From VRUE01 sp040879985 (GTDB lineage Bacteria; Actinomycetota; Thermoleophilia; Solirubrobacterales; 70-9): 60,529 nt of DNA. Within the stretch, counting starts at the first letter, position 1; each line of letters opens with the position of its first letter. The stretch is from the NCBI GenBank assembly GCA_040879985.1, contig JBBDJH010000022.1, positions 1 to 60,529 of the forward strand, in the 5' to 3' direction. Both the position numbers and the translations under genes were made by a program. This document shows, piece after piece, positions 1-8,062 of this stretch. The notes under the pieces were generated by a model that saw only the letters and a program-made list of their open reading frames with translations, was not told where the DNA came from and made no database searches.

Positions 1-55
1 CAGGTGCGATGATCGATTTGTTCAACCGAGTGTCCGGTTATCCGGGTGCGGCGCA
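1..55. repeat. Left copy of 55-bp terminal inverted repeat
   Basis: The first 55 bases are the exact reverse complement of the last 55 bases of the window; the match stops at base 56. Read outward, each copy runs from the end of an interrupted gene (hsdS here, an AAA ATPase on the right) into the same sequence, beginning TGCGCCGCACCCGGATAA and giving both proteins the same last residues CAAPG. It is either the end of a multicopy element, such as an insertion sequence, or a graph-overlap k-mer at a repeat boundary. The length of exactly 55 suits the second reading, and the two are compatible. Confidence 0.9.
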
Positions 56-766
56 GTCGAGCGGGCCGCCGGTGGGTTCTTCCCCCCATGCGCCGGAGAC
101 AGGTGGTTTAAAGATGTGCTTCAAGCGCACTTGTCGCCAATTCCCTGGAACCGGTGCCCCTGGCATGAGGTGGGGAGCCACATTACTCAGCAAAATCACG
201 GCACGCTTCTCCTCCAGTAACTCCACCATCCCCCGCTTCGCCGCGATTAGCGCATCAATCCGCGCCGTCTCGCGGTCGAGGTAGTCGGCGATGGAGCGCT
301 GGGTTCCAAATGGTGCACTGGGAAGCATGAGAGACTTGAAGGTCTCCACATCGAATGCCGTCGAGCGCTCGCGAATACCTTTTCCCAAGGAAGTCACAAA
401 GCCTAGCTGAGCCAGCGCCCTCAGCATGTATGCATAGAATCGAGCATCGACTCCTTTTGCAGCCGAATAAGCGTGGACGACTGGTGACGCTTTTCCATCG
501 GAATCCGAGACCCCAATAGCGCCTGCAAACCCATCCATGCTGTGGATCACAAGGTCGCCACGCCGGACGCCTTGGTAGCCGATCTCCTGAACCGCGTTTG
601 TGAACCCATCCGTTCGACGATTCGCTCGTGCGGTCACCTGACCATCCCTGAACGCAGTGATGATGCCTTCGCCTGGAGATGGTTGCCGGCGTTGGCGCAG
701 GAATAGCCGACCCGCCGGCACTCCGCGCCAGGTTGATGGGCAGGGCAGAGGGGTGGGAACGCTCAC
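38..766 (-). pseudogene. hsdS: Type I restriction-modification specificity subunit HsdS, truncated
   Basis: This is the DNA-recognition subunit of a type I restriction-modification complex, which directs HsdM to its target site. The 242 visible residues contain one target-recognition domain followed by a conserved helical region around residues 160-195 (IADYLDRETARIDALI, then LLEEKRAVI), the usual end of the first HsdS repeat. A second recognition domain starts at PVPGNWRQVRLKHIF but is cut off after about 25 residues by the 55-bp terminal repeat, where the stop codon lies. Full HsdS proteins are about 400 residues, so roughly the second half is missing. The ATG overlaps the hsdM stop by 4 bases, showing one operon. 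No hsdR is in the window. Whether the break is real or a contig edge cannot be told here. Confidence 0.85.
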
Positions 767-2778
767 CCTGCTACCTCGGCTAGCAACCGCTGAATCTCGT
801 CCTCCAGCGCTCTAATCTCCGCGTCGATCTCCTCCAGTGGCCGCGGCGGCACATACTTGTAGAAGTGCCGCGTCAGCGGGATCTCGTAGCCAATCTTGGT
901 GCGGCCGTGGTCAACCCAGGCATCCGGCACGTAGGGCAGCACATCGTCGCGTACGTAGTCGTCGACCGCGGTCCGATAGGCCAGGGTTTCGAAGCGCTCG
1001 GTCGGATCCTCCTCGAAGGACACCGCCACCGCCGGCAAGGGAACGTTCTCGTTGTCGCGCAAATCCGGATCGGGTTTCGGATTGTCCTTGCGGTCGGTGA
1101 TCATCGGTGCCTTCTCGTCACGCACCGCGAGTCCCGCCCAGATCGCTTTCTGAGCCGACGCACTCAGGCCGAGATCGGCGGCCGCCGCTCCCAGCAGTTC
1201 GACCAGCTCCCGCTCGGTTGCGAACTGCTTGCCTCGATACCCGTCCAGCAGTTCGCGCACGGCCAGCTGCACCTCCTCTGACAGCTTCAGGACGGCCTTG
1301 GCCGCGAGGGCGATGGCGACCGTCTCCTCGGTCACCTCCCAGCGCAACTGCAGCGGCCGCTCCACGGTGATCCGCAGGAAACCGAAAGCCTCGTTGGGGA
1401 AGACCTTGACCTGCTCCCCCTCCTCGAAGTCGCCATAGAGCCGGGTGATCTCCGCGATCTGCTCCTCGGAGATTTGCTTGCGCTTCTCTCCCAACGACTT
1501 GCGCATCTTGACGAAGTGCTCGCGGGCGTCGAGGAGCTGGACCCTGCCGCGGCGCTCGGGCGCCTTGCGATTGGTGACAATCCAGAAGTAGGTCGAGATG
1601 CCGGTGTTGTAGAAAAGCTGATCGGGGAGCGCGACGACCGCCTCAAGCCAGTCGTTCTCGATGATCCAGCGGCGGATCTCCGACTCCCCCGAGCCGGCGG
1701 CGCCGGTGAAGAGCGGCGAGCCGTTGAAGACTATGGCGACGCGCGAGCCGCCTTCCTCGGGGCGCTTCATCTTCGCGATCATGTTCTGCAGGAAGAGGAA
1801 GGAGCCGTCGTTGATGCGCGGGAGTCCGGCGCCGAAGCGGCCGTTGAAGCCCTGCGCTTCCGCCTCGCCGCGGACCTCCGACTCGACCTTCTTCCACTCG
1901 ACCCCGAACGGCGGGTTGGCGAGCAGGTAGTCGAAACGCTCGCCCTCGTGGTGGTCTTCGGAGAAGGAGTTGCCGTAGGCAATGTGGGAGGCGTCGTTGC
2001 CCTTCAGCATCATGTCCGAGCGGCAGATCGCGTAGGTCTCCGCGTTCAGCTCCTGGCCGAAGACCTCGAGCCGGGCCCCGGGGTTCAGCTCGCGCAGGTA
2101 ATCCTCGGCCACTGAGAGCATCCCGCCGGTGCCGCAAGCGGGATCGCAGAGGGTCTTGACCACGCCCGGCTTGGTGAGGACGTCATCGGCATCGTCGATG
2201 AACAGCAGGTTGACCATCAGCCGGATTACCTCACGCGGGGTGAAGTGCTCCCCCGCCGTCTCGTTGGACAGCTCCGAGAATTTGCGGACAAGCTCCTCGT
2301 AGAGGTAGCCCATCTCGATGGTCGAAACGGCGTTGGGATGGAGGTCGAGCTCGGCGAACCTGCCGATCACCTGGTAGAGGACGTTGGCTCGGCGCAACCG
2401 ATCGATCTGGATCTCGAAGTCGAACTTGTCGATCACGTCCTTGGCGGCTGGGGAGAAGCCGCCGATATAGAGGTGGAGGGAGTCGGCGATCGCGTCGGGA
2501 TCGTCGAGCAGCTTGCTGAAGGTGAGCGGGCTGGTGTTGTAGAACTGCTGGCCGGCGACGGTCTGGAGGACGGGCTCGACGTTCTCGATTCTGCCGGTGA
2601 GCCGCTTGTTTTTGTCGAGGACGGCTTGCTTGGTGGACTCAAGGACGCAGTCGAGGCGGCGGATGACAGTGAGCGGAAGGATTACCTTGCCGTATTCGGA
2701 CTGCTTGTAGTCGCCGCGGAGCAGGTCGGCCACGGACCAAATGAAATCAGCGTGGTTCTTGATCGCGGCCTCGGCCAT
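763..2778 (-). CDS. hsdM: Type I restriction-modification DNA methyltransferase HsdM
   Basis: N6-adenine DNA methyltransferase subunit of a type I restriction-modification system; it transfers methyl groups from S-adenosylmethionine to the site chosen by HsdS. The SAM-binding motif DPACGTGG is at about residues 212-219 and the catalytic motif NPPFG at about 288-292. An N-terminal HsdM helical domain precedes them. At 671 residues it belongs to the larger HsdM group with a long C-terminal region. It is followed by the truncated hsdS with a 4-base overlap. Upstream, where another subunit might be expected, there is only a decayed helicase remnant, so restriction activity from this locus cannot be inferred. 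Confidence 0.93.
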   Translation of the reverse strand: MAEAAIKNHADFIWSVADLLRGDYKQSEYGKVILPLTVIRRLDCVLESTKQAVLDKNKRLTGRIENVEPVLQTVAGQQFYNTSPLTFSKLLDDPDAIADSLHLYIGGFSPAAKDVIDKFDFEIQIDRLRRANVLYQVIGRFAELDLHPNAVSTIEMGYLYEELVRKFSELSNETAGEHFTPREVIRLMVNLLFIDDADDVLTKPGVVKTLCDPACGTGGMLSVAEDYLRELNPGARLEVFGQELNAETYAICRSDMMLKGNDASHIAYGNSFSEDHHEGERFDYLLANPPFGVEWKKVESEVRGEAEAQGFNGRFGAGLPRINDGSFLFLQNMIAKMKRPEEGGSRVAIVFNGSPLFTGAAGSGESEIRRWIIENDWLEAVVALPDQLFYNTGISTYFWIVTNRKAPERRGRVQLLDAREHFVKMRKSLGEKRKQISEEQIAEITRLYGDFEEGEQVKVFPNEAFGFLRITVERPLQLRWEVTEETVAIALAAKAVLKLSEEVQLAVRELLDGYRGKQFATERELVELLGAAAADLGLSASAQKAIWAGLAVRDEKAPMITDRKDNPKPDPDLRDNENVPLPAVAVSFEEDPTERFETLAYRTAVDDYVRDDVLPYVPDAWVDHGRTKIGYEIPLTRHFYKYVPPRPLEEIDAEIRALEDEIQRLLAEVAG

Positions 2779-2886
2779 TGCTTCTGATTCTCCCGTCGTC
2801 GGTGCTCAGCGCTGCAAAGCCAGGAGCCTATCCGGGCACGGTCGCTCCGTTGAGCCCTCCCCCACAAGCGACGCCTCCGGCTCACC

Positions 2887-3175
2887 TCAGGCCGCCGCCA
2901 CGCTCCGCGCCACCTCGAACAGCTCCTCCGACATTGGCGCCTGGAGGCGCCATCTGAAGGCGACCGGGCACTCGCCCTCGTGGCTTACGTAGGAGGCGGG
3001 GCCGAGAAAGTGGAACGGGGTCGTGCCGAGGGCGTCGCCGCGCTGCTCGCGTAGTCCCGGTACATCGTCGTCGGCGAGTAGTCGCGCTCGGCCTTGCGCA
3101 GGTCGACGAAGAACACGTCGCTTTGCGCCTGGGGCACCCAGGGGACACCGCCCTGCTTTTGGACGATCCACTGAG
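2887..3175 (-). pseudogene. Remnant of the C-terminal domain of a DUF3427-type helicase
   Basis: Two out-of-frame pieces match the conserved C-terminal domain of DUF3427 DEAD/DEAH-type helicases. The upstream piece (about 3045-3175) reads QSDVFFVDLRKAERDYSPTT followed by MYRDYA. The downstream piece (2887-3020) reads FHFLGPASYVSHEGE, then FRWRLQAPMSEELFEVAR and a stop. In intact relatives these blocks are in one frame and separated by several tens of residues, so there is an internal deletion plus a frameshift. The rest of the helicase is absent. It lies between hsdM and the redoxin gene and suggests that a former gene at this site was overwritten. Family assignment is from remembered motif order, not a search. 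Confidence 0.7.
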
Positions 3176-3222
3176 AAGTTGCTGAGCTCCTCGGTTGCGT
3201 AGGGCCCGCGGCGCCTACCCGG

Positions 3223-3774
3223 CTAAGCGTTCGCCCACTTGATCGTGCAGCCGATCGGCTCGGTCTGTGGACGCGCCGGGGGCTCGCCGGCCAGCACCGC
3301 GTCGAGCGCCTCCCGTAGCCAGGCGGCGTTGTGTGACGGATCGTCGTAGTCCTCATCCGGGGCGCCGCGATAGCGCAGGCGGAGGTCGCGGTCGAAGACG
3401 AATACGTCGGGGGTGCGCTCGGCTCCGAAGGCACGGGCGACTGCCTGGCTCCCATCGTGGAGGAACGGATGCGGCCAGCCGCCCTCGCGCCCGATCCGTT
3501 CGCGCATCGCGTCCGGGGAGTCGTGCGGGTAGCGAGTCGCGTCATTCGAGTTGATCGCCAGGAAGCGGACACCCCGGCCGGCGTAGTCGCGGCTCAGCTG
3601 GTGCATCCGCTCCTCCCAGGCGAGCGCGTACGGGCAGTGGTTGCAGGTCCAGTAGACGACGGTGGCCGAGACGTCGGGCAGGAGCTCGCCAAAGTGGTGG
3701 ACCTCCCCGCCGGTGTCCGGCAGCTCGAAGGAGGGTCCCGGATCGCCGATCGCAATGTCGTCGTTTCCGCTCAC
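3223..3774 (-). CDS. Thioredoxin-fold redoxin (AhpC/TSA or TlpA-like)
   Basis: Probable cytosolic thiol-disulfide or peroxide-handling protein of the redoxin superfamily, 183 residues. It begins with the usual GDPGPSFELPDTGG entry strand. The active-site motif WTCNHCPYA (CxxC) sits at about residues 46-52, and AINSNDATRYP and TPDVFVFDRDLRLRYRG are typical of the CNHCPY redoxin group. The GTG start overlaps the TGA of the upstream gene by 4 bases (GTGA), so translation of the two is probably coupled. No signal peptide or lipobox is visible. The neighbour carries a thioredoxin-like tail, so the pair may act together on a thiol substrate; that is inference. Confidence 0.82.
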   Translation of the reverse strand: MSGNDDIAIGDPGPSFELPDTGGEVHHFGELLPDVSATVVYWTCNHCPYALAWEERMHQLSRDYAGRGVRFLAINSNDATRYPHDSPDAMRERIGREGGWPHPFLHDGSQAVARAFGAERTPDVFVFDRDLRLRYRGAPDEDYDDPSHNAAWLREALDAVLAGEPPARPQTEPIGCTIKWANA

Positions 3775-4616
3775 TCCCGTGATTCTTCCCGATCGGCGCT
3801 CCTTGGGAGCGCGTCGCGGATGTCGGCCGGATCGGGCAGGGGCGAGACCCTGCCGTCGCGGTGGCGGTAGACGCGACAGGTCAGCCCGCGCAGCTGATCG
3901 GGTCCCGGGGGCTGGATGTCGCGACCGTTGACGAGGATCGTCGGCGAGCCCGGAAAGCTGCGGCGCTCGGCCACCGCCTCGTCCTCGATCTCGGTCACCT
4001 CGATTGCCTGCGGGTCGAAACCCGCCGCCTTCATCTCGGCGCGCAGCATCTGAAGCGCCCGCTCCCACGAGGGGCACTCCCGCCACCAGAGCAGCTCGAC
4101 CGTCGGTCCGCGGCGCGGCGGGGGAGCGAGCCGTGGGATCCAGCGGGGCACGGTGCGCTTGTAGGCGCGGTATTCCTCGCCGAAGCGCTTTTCGAGGCCG
4201 GGCTCCTCGACGCCGAGGAAGTGGGCGAAGTTGACGAGCGGGAAGGCCGCCGCCCAGATCGCCAGCCCCGGCGAGCCAAGCAGCAGCGCCTCGCCGATCA
4301 GCACGGCCGCGACGGCGCTGATCATCGGATTGCGCATGTGGAGGTAGGGCCCGTCGACGACAAGGCGGCTGGTCGGGTCCCAGGGGGCGAGCGTGCCTCT
4401 GCCGATCCGGCTGAACAGTCGCACCGTCCACAGCCAGATGCAGAAGCCCGCGACGATCAGGGCGGTTCCGGCCCCGACGACGAGCACCGCGAGCGCTCTG
4501 TCGAGGCCCCACGCCAACTCCGGCCCGGACCCGAGGACCAGGATCAGCGCCGGCACGACGATCGTCACGTTGCCGGGAAGGAGGGCGATCGCCCGTGCCT
4601 GCCGCCATGCACTCAC
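3771..4616 (-). CDS. Isoprenylcysteine/phospholipid-type methyltransferase fused to a thioredoxin-like domain
   Basis: 281-residue protein in two parts. Residues about 1-175 form a membrane methyltransferase of the ICMT/PEMT type: hydrophobic segments at about 16-32, 43-65 and 100-135, the motif VDGPYLHMRNPM, and the ending EEYRAYKRTVPRW. Residues about 180-262 look like a thioredoxin-fold domain: VELLWWRECPSWERAL, then FPGSPTILVNGRDI. Only one cysteine is seen in the position of the CxxC motif. The GTG start at 4616 is the first in frame. It is translationally coupled to the downstream redoxin gene. The substrate is not predictable. The fusion is continuous, with no stop or weak linker that would suggest an assembly error. 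Confidence 0.72.
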   Translation of the reverse strand: MSAWRQARAIALLPGNVTIVVPALILVLGSGPELAWGLDRALAVLVVGAGTALIVAGFCIWLWTVRLFSRIGRGTLAPWDPTSRLVVDGPYLHMRNPMISAVAAVLIGEALLLGSPGLAIWAAAFPLVNFAHFLGVEEPGLEKRFGEEYRAYKRTVPRWIPRLAPPPRRGPTVELLWWRECPSWERALQMLRAEMKAAGFDPQAIEVTEIEDEAVAERRSFPGSPTILVNGRDIQPPGPDQLRGLTCRVYRHRDGRVSPLPDPADIRDALPRSADREESRE

Positions 4617-4721
4617 CGGTTGAGCCTAGTGGGCGACCCCTCGGTTGTTCGGCTCATGGATCGGGTCGAGCTATCGCTCTGATCGTCGCATCCCCAGCGT
4701 ACCTCAATCTCAAAGTCGCCT

Positions 4722-4742
4722 TTTCGCAGATTTTCTGCAAAA
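4722..4742. promoter_or_regulatory. Inverted repeat upstream of the RloA-like gene
   Basis: GCAGA at 4726-4730 and TCTGC at 4734-4738 face each other across TTT; skipping one mismatched pair the arms extend through T and A runs (4722-4724 and 4740-4742). The stretch is markedly more AT-rich than its surroundings and lies in the promoter region of the downstream ATPase gene. It could be an operator or a promoter element; no regulator is adjacent. Confidence 0.35.
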
Positions 4743-4798
4743 CTCTCCCTGTCATGATGCCTGAGTCGCCTTATAAGCATTCTTCCGGCGGTGGCTCG

Positions 4799-6115
4799 AT
4801 GCTGCTCGGCTTCCGCGCGGAGAACGCCCGCTCCTTCCGTGAGGAGATCGAGCTGTCATTGCTCGCAACCAGGGTCGCCGACGCCGAGGTCGTGCGAGAG
4901 ATCTCTTGGCGCGGGGGCGGCAAGCCCCTTGGCGTTCTGCCCGCCGCCGGAGTCTTCGGGCCCAACGGGTCGGGCAAGTCGAACCTCCTGCGGGCGATGA
5001 ACGACATGCGGGCCTTCGTCCTCTCCTCGTTCCGGCTCGGCACCCCACGCAGCAGGCTTCCTACCTGGCCGTTCCGGCTCGGCAAAGATCGCGGCGAGGT
5101 GCCCAGCACCTACGAGGTGGATCTCGTGATCGACGGAGTCAGGCATCGCTACGGCTTCCGCCTGGACGCGAGCCGCATCCTCCAGGAGTGGGCGCACTGG
5201 TGGCCGCACGGGCGCCCCGCGCTGTTGTTCCAGCGTGAGGGCGACGATGTCGAGCTCCCGTCTGGCCAGCGCGCTGGGGCGCGTGCCGCGCTCGGCATCC
5301 TGCGCTCCAACGCGCTCTTCCTCTCCACTGCGGCGGCGGCGAGCCACGAGACCTTGCTGCCGCTCTTCGAATGGTTCCAGCGCAACCTGCTCTTTGCCGA
5401 CGTCAACACGCGGACCGCCCGTCAGGCGCTCACGGCCGAGTTGCTCGAGCACGTGGACTACCAGGATCAGGTCCTGGACCTCCTGCGCGAGGCCGACCTC
5501 GGCATCACGGGGGCCAGCAAACAAGAGATGGATCCCGAGATGCGCGAGCGGATCATGCGCGCCTTGAGCATCCTTCACGGCGAAGAAGAGGGACCGGGGG
5601 GCGGAGAAGGGGACTTCGAGTTCGAGGACTTCGAGGTCAGCTTGCTTCACGAAGCGGGCGGTGAGGAAGTGGAGCTTCACCCGAGCGAAGAGTCGCGGGG
5701 AACGATGGTCTGGTTCGGCATGATCGGGCCGGTGATCGAAGCCCTTCGCAATGGCTCGGTCCTACTCGCCGATGAGCTCGAGGCCAGTCTTCACCCCCAC
5801 CTGGTCAACGTCCTCGTCGGGCTCTTCCAGGGCAGCCGAAGCAACCCCAATCGTGCTCAGCTGATCTTCAACTCCCATGACGTCACGCTCATGGGGGATT
5901 CGACCTCCCACGCGCTCGGGCGCGACCAGATCTGGTTCACCGAGAAGGGGAAGGATGGTGGCACGCGCCTATATCCGCTGACCGATCTCGCCCCCCGCAA
6001 AGGCGAGGCGGTCGAGCGACGCTACCTGGCAGGACGCTACGGTGCGACCCCGATTGTCTCCCGGCGGCAGCTCGAATCGATCGCCGAGCCGGTATCGGCT
6101 GGCGCCGATCGATGA
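4799..6115 (+). CDS. AAA family ATPase, RloA/AbiLi-like
   Basis: 438-residue ABC/SMC-type ATPase of the AAA15 group, the class found with RloB in type I restriction islands and in the lactococcal AbiL abortive-infection system. Walker A is GPNGSGKS at about residues 54-61 and the Walker B region is LLADELEASLHP at about 318-329; the latter is typical of OLD/RecF-like ATPases. It starts MLLGFRAENARSF, the normal start for this family; an in-frame ATG at 4754 would add 15 residues. Its last 4 bases overlap the start of the RloB-like gene (ATGA), so the two are one operon. The expected role is sensing infection and gating its partner; that is inferred from the family. Confidence 0.85.
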   Translation: MLLGFRAENARSFREEIELSLLATRVADAEVVREISWRGGGKPLGVLPAAGVFGPNGSGKSNLLRAMNDMRAFVLSSFRLGTPRSRLPTWPFRLGKDRGEVPSTYEVDLVIDGVRHRYGFRLDASRILQEWAHWWPHGRPALLFQREGDDVELPSGQRAGARAALGILRSNALFLSTAAAASHETLLPLFEWFQRNLLFADVNTRTARQALTAELLEHVDYQDQVLDLLREADLGITGASKQEMDPEMRERIMRALSILHGEEEGPGGGEGDFEFEDFEVSLLHEAGGEEVELHPSEESRGTMVWFGMIGPVIEALRNGSVLLADELEASLHPHLVNVLVGLFQGSRSNPNRAQLIFNSHDVTLMGDSTSHALGRDQIWFTEKGKDGGTRLYPLTDLAPRKGEAVERRYLAGRYGATPIVSRRQLESIAEPVSAGADR

Positions 6116-6726
6116 GCCCCCCGCGCCGTCGCATCACTGCGAAGGCGCTTCGCTACGAGATCCTCGTTTTCGCCGAGGGCAAGGTCACCGAGGAGGGCTA
6201 CCTCCGTCACCACCACAGCCGCAACAGGTCGACTGTCAACGTCGAGATTCACGAGTTCCGAGGCGATCCGCTTTCTCTTGTCCGCCACGCGATGAAAGCG
6301 AAGAAGAGGGGAGAACGGGAGGAGAAGGGTCGTCGTGGCCGTGCTCACGACGAGGTCTGGTGCGTCTTCGACGTAGATCGGCATCCGGAACTGAAGCATG
6401 CTGTCTCCCTGGCACGCGAGCACGACATTCAGTTGGCCATCTCCAATCCCTGCATCGAGCTTTGGTTCCTCATCCACTTCGAGGGTCAGACTGCGTTCAT
6501 CGAGCGCCACGATGCCCAGCGTTCGGCATCAAGGCACACCAGGTGCGAGAAGTCGCTCGACCGGGATGCCCTCAACGCCCTGGATCGCAACTACGAGACC
6601 GCCAAGGAACGCGCTCGCCGGCTGGCTCGCAAACATGAGGGCGACGGCACGGAATTCCCCGACGACAACCCGAGCAGCGGCGTCTGGCGAATCGTCGACT
6701 CGATCCTCCGCTCGTCTGGTTCGTAG
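6112..6726 (+). CDS. RloB/AbiLii-like effector protein
   Basis: 204-residue RloB-family protein, encoded directly after and overlapping the RloA-like ATPase. It opens with a basic tail, then ILVFAEGKVTEEGYL; this strand with a conserved E is typical of the TOPRIM-like RloB fold. Further conserved acidic patches are VWCVFDVDRHPE (about residues 80-91) and ISNPCIELWFLIHFE (about 106-120). Family knowledge links RloB to a nuclease-like activity in anti-phage RloAB/AbiL systems. The stop is followed by a decayed fragment, so the operon is probably just two genes. Confidence 0.8.
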   Translation: MSPPRRRITAKALRYEILVFAEGKVTEEGYLRHHHSRNRSTVNVEIHEFRGDPLSLVRHAMKAKKRGEREEKGRRGRAHDEVWCVFDVDRHPELKHAVSLAREHDIQLAISNPCIELWFLIHFEGQTAFIERHDAQRSASRHTRCEKSLDRDALNALDRNYETAKERARRLARKHEGDGTEFPDDNPSSGVWRIVDSILRSSGS

Positions 6727-6739
6727 TGGTGTCCATGGC

Positions 6740-6901
6740 GAAGAGATCAGCAATGGCTCTGGCGCTCTCTGGGGTCGCCAGGGTGCTCGCCTCGAGGGCT
6801 TCGAGATAGCTGACCCCGTCCAGCTGTACCTCGACTGCCGCCGCTCGGGCGAGCGCGCCCTGGAGGCAGCCGACGCGATCCGCGCCGAGATGAACTGGTG
6901 A
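6740..6901 (+). pseudogene. C-terminal fragment resembling an AbiEi-type antitoxin/regulator
   Basis: An open stretch ending in TGA at 6899-6901 reads LEGFEIADPVQLYLDC, then ALEAADAIRAEMNW. The VDPVQLYLDL...GEEAAEAIR pattern is the usual end of AbiEi-like antitoxin/transcription-regulator proteins. Nothing upstream in this frame continues the family, because the RloB-like gene occupies the sequence in another frame. It is therefore read as a leftover tail of a deleted gene. The assignment rests on a short motif only. Confidence 0.35.
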
Positions 6902-6956
6902 AGGTCGTCGCCCCGACTTAACTTCTGCGCGAGGCCGCCACGATTCTCTCGGCTGC

Positions 6957-7643
6957 TCAGCCCGAGCGCGCCGGGGGAAACCGCTGCACGAGCAGATCCA
7001 CGAGGAGTTGCGTCTGTGCATCGTCGATCTCGCCCGGCTGGTTCAGGTGCTTGGCCAGCCTGCGCGGGTGGTAGAGCGGGAATCCCTCGACCTTGAGGGT
7101 GCGAAAGGCGGGTATGCCGCTGCCGCTTGCCTGCCCGTCCGGATTGACGAAGCAGAAGCAGCCGTGCACCGGGAGCGGCCGCGCGAGCGAGTCCAGCGCT
7201 GCCCGCACGGCTTCGACCTGGCGCTTCAATCCCTCGACCAGCTTCGTCTTGTCACGGCCGGCGATCAGCAGCTTCTCGTCGCCGAACAGCGGCCGGCGGA
7301 CCTCGATCTTGCCCTTGTAGCGCTTGGCGTCGATCACGTAGATGCCCGACGGCGCGACCGCGAGGTGGTCGATATTCGCGCGGCTGCCTGGCATGGCTCG
7401 GTCGTGCAGGATGGGGAGGCCCGGACAGCGCTTGAGCAGGGATCTCGCAAGGGCCTCCTCGCCGGCGGCGCCCGTCTCCCACGCCTTCTCGTGCGCAGGG
7501 GCGTCCTGAAGTCTCAGCAGCAGACCGCCGACCCGCGGATTGCGCTCGCGTACGCGGCTTTCACGATTCGCCCGCCGCCGTTCGTGCTCGCGACGACCGC
7601 TGGCTCCTGCCGTCCCAAGGTTCAGATCCCTCTTCTCCGCCAT
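6957..7643 (-). CDS. NERD domain protein (nuclease-related)
   Basis: 228-residue protein with a NERD domain, a PD-(D/E)XK-like fold often found in defence regions. The domain runs from about residue 55 (WETGAAGEEALA) to 140, with the core IDHLAVAPSGIYVIDAKRYKG holding the conserved D and the D-A-K pair of the nuclease motif. The N-terminal 50 residues are charged (RREHERRRANRESRVRERN) and may form a helix that contacts DNA. There are no membrane segments. The ATG at 7643 is the first in frame and gives a normal start. Substrate unknown. Confidence 0.82.
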   Translation of the reverse strand: MAEKRDLNLGTAGASGRREHERRRANRESRVRERNPRVGGLLLRLQDAPAHEKAWETGAAGEEALARSLLKRCPGLPILHDRAMPGSRANIDHLAVAPSGIYVIDAKRYKGKIEVRRPLFGDEKLLIAGRDKTKLVEGLKRQVEAVRAALDSLARPLPVHGCFCFVNPDGQASGSGIPAFRTLKVEGFPLYHPRRLAKHLNQPGEIDDAQTQLLVDLLVQRFPPARSG

Positions 7644-7755
7644 CGAGGTCGTCCATCGGCGGATGGTGAGGAGGGCTTTAGAGCGCGCTGGCGGTCGCGT
7701 AGTTCCAGCGTTTCTCCGCTGATTTCACGAGCCAGCTGTTGGGTTTGCCCCGGGC

Positions 7756-8000
7756 TCAGCGCGGCAGGTCCGCCAGCACGTAGTCGAGCAGTTCCTGGCC
7801 GTGGTCTGAGGCGACCGCCAGGTCGTCGGCGGCGATCCGGGCTCGGTGGAGGGATTGGAGGCGGAGGACGTCGCCGTCCGTGCGGGGGTTGGGGAAGACG
7901 CCGGCGTAGGAGACGCCGAGGCGCTCGAGGTCGTCGGCAAGCAGGGCCGGATTGTGATCGGCGTCGACCTCGCCGTGCAGGCGCGGCGCTTTGCGCCGTC
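7756..8000 (-). pseudogene. Unassigned C-terminal protein fragment
   Basis: A frame ending in TGA at 7756-7758 reads LHGEVDADHNPALLADDLERL, then VFPNPRTDGDVLRLQSLHRA and SDHGQELLDYVLADLPR. Codon use is normal for the region and it looks like real protein, but no start codon or upstream continuation is visible before the promoter of the nuclease gene on the other strand. I do not recognise the family. It fills most of the 420-base gap between the NERD gene and the nuclease gene. Confidence 0.35.
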
Positions 8001-8030
8001 CCGTTCGTCCGACGCTTTGTCTTTAATGTA

Positions 8031-8044
8031 CGAACATGTGTTCG
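8031..8044. promoter_or_regulatory. Perfect SOS (LexA) box palindrome
   Basis: CGAACATGTGTTCG is a perfect 14-base palindrome of the form CGAAC-N4-GTTCG, the consensus LexA box of Gram-positive bacteria and mycobacteria. It lies 18 bases before the likely TTG start of the downstream nuclease gene and directly after a possible -10 element (TAATGT, 8025-8030). Binding here would block transcription, so the nuclease is predicted to be DNA-damage inducible. No lexA gene is in the window. Confidence 0.7.
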
Positions 8045-8062
8045 ATCTTGGGGAAACCGATT

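Noticed and set aside
1..766. Phase-variable hsdS inversion system
   Set aside because: Invertible hsdS loci carry inverted repeats between two hsdS copies and often a recombinase; here the other end of the repeat cuts an AAA ATPase, not hsdS.
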